Assembly: GCA_965223305.1 (NCBI GenBank)
Contig: CBDCWT010000072.1
Coordinates: forward strand, 1 to 64,000
Direction of reading: 5' to 3'
DNA length: 64,000 nt
DNA from: CBDCWT01 sp965223305
GTDB taxonomy: Bacteria; Planctomycetota; Planctomycetia; Pirellulales; Pirellulaceae
Below the pieces are notes generated by a model that was not told where the DNA came from, searched no databases, and saw only the letters and a program-made list of their open reading frames with translations. Within the stretch, counting starts at the first letter, position 1, and every line of letters starts with the position of its first letter. Positions 63,190-64,000 of the stretch are shown here, piece by piece. A program made the position numbers and the translations under genes.

Positions 63190-64000
63190 CTCCTGCCGAG
63201 CGACATGATGAACAGGATTGAGTCGACAGCAACCAACGGCGGAAGGCTCATCACGTCCACTGCAACAAGTTGTGTAAGACGCTCGGGAGGGCGAGGCTCC
63301 TGCCGAGCCGAAAAGCACATAAGAGCGCCGGTCACGGGTGGAAACCGTGGGCTAACACCCAGCGGCTGATTTCGGATCACTGCCCCCGGCCACCCTGTTG
63401 ATTCTGTAAATCCTGTCAAAAAAACAGAAGACAGGATCAACATGATCAACAGGATTGAGTGGACGGCAACCACGGCGGAATGCTCATCACATCCAATGCA
63501 ACAGTTGTGTAAGACGCTCGGGAGGGCGAGGCTCCCGCCGAGCCGAAAAGCACATAAGAGCGCCGGCTACGGGCGGAAACCGTGGGCTAACGCCCAGCGG
63601 CTGATTTTGGATCACGTTCCCCGGCCGTCCTGTTGATCCTGTAAATCCTGTCAAAAAACAGAAGACAGGATCAACATGATGAATAGGATTGAGTGGACGG
63701 CAACCAACGGCGGAATGCTCATCACGTCCACTGCAACAAGTTGTGTAAGACGCTCGGGAGGGCGAGGCTCCTGCCGAGCCGAAAAGCACATAAGAGCGCC
63801 AGTTACGGGTGGAAACCGTGGGCTAACGCCCAGCGGCTGATTTTGGATCACGTTCCCCCGGCCATCCTGTTGATCCTGTAAATCCTGTCAAAAAAACAGA
63901 AGACTGGATCAACATGATGAACAGGATTGAGTGGACGGCAACCAACGGTGGAATGCTCATCACGTCCACTGCAACAAGTTGTGTAAGACGCTCGGGAGGG
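63190..64000. repeat. Tandem repeat, unit about 236 bp, at least 3.3 copies, continuing past the window
   Basis: AAGACGCTCGGGAGGGCGAGG starts at 63276, 63511, 63747 and 63985 (periods 235, 236, 238). Each unit holds GCTCCTGCCGAGCCGAAAAGC, AAACCGTGGGCTAACNCCCAGC and GGCTGATTT, then CCTGTTGATNCTGTAAATCC and TGTCAAAAAAACAGAAGACAGGA with ATGATGAACAGGATTGAGT. The central CCTGTTGAT...ATCAACAGG part is palindromic. No gene. Confidence 0.92.

Noticed and set aside
63190..64000. CRISPR-like array
   Set aside because: Repeats are about 236 bp and contiguous without unique spacers, and no cas genes are present.

Overview
The window looks like a chromosome segment of a planctomycete (order Pirellulales or close). 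The reasons are a truncated division cluster holding only mraZ, rsmH and a LysM-type gene, a DUF1571 lipoprotein-like gene, a Tat-exported Gfo/Idh/MocA oxidoreductase, a DUF1080 gene, a PqqD-M50-HlyD fusion protein, and large amounts of modular palindromic intergenic repeats. The placement is inference from gene families; no rRNA gene is present to confirm it.

Layout. 1-1,029: 3' part of a group 4 glycosyltransferase gene, followed by a 175-bp foldback MITE. 1.4-4.6 kb: mraZ behind a six-box operator, rsmH, and a membrane LysM gene. 5-10.4 kb: metabolic and hypothetical genes (YpsA-like Rossmann protein, DUF1571 + alpha/beta hydrolase, metallo-beta-lactamase-fold hydrolase, Gfo/Idh/MocA oxidoreductase). 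10.6-14.8 kb: mnmE and yidC with a second MITE copy between them. 15-31 kb: a dense housekeeping block with two paralogous metallophosphoesterases, tsaB, hemL, truB, ftsK, cimA, valS, an ankyrin protein and an aldo/keto reductase. cimA is preceded by an Ile/Val-rich leader peptide and mutually exclusive antiterminator and terminator hairpins, so it is probably controlled by transcription attenuation. 32-34.6 kb: a pair of amidohydrolases, the second without the usual HxH metal motif.

34.8-52.2 kb is an accessory, mobile-element-rich island. It holds an IS3-type element, remnants of DDE and ISKra4-type transposases, a complete IS1380-type element with a 4-bp target duplication, an IS701-type element, and a group II intron. 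The intron's reverse transcriptase gene is split by a 1.78-kb serine-recombinase element whose joined ends form a palindrome around a GT core. Orphan hypothetical genes lie between them, including one that may have an ADP-ribosyltransferase-like fold. A perfect 34-bp inverted repeat (34,785-34,818 and 45,916-45,949) brackets much of this island.

52.3-63.1 kb: a TIM-barrel-like protein, an SGNH hydrolase, and a probable envelope export locus. This locus is a TolC-family lipoprotein transcribed away from an operon of a GAF-HlyD fusion, an HlyD adaptor and a PqqD-M50 peptidase-HlyD fusion. The last 0.8 kb is a tandem repeat of about 236 bp that runs off the window.

At least a dozen genes, including mraZ, rsmH and yidC, are broken by single-base indels mostly in short homopolymers. 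This pattern fits residual sequencing error better than real gene decay, so coordinates are given for the whole reconstructed genes and each frameshift is noted.
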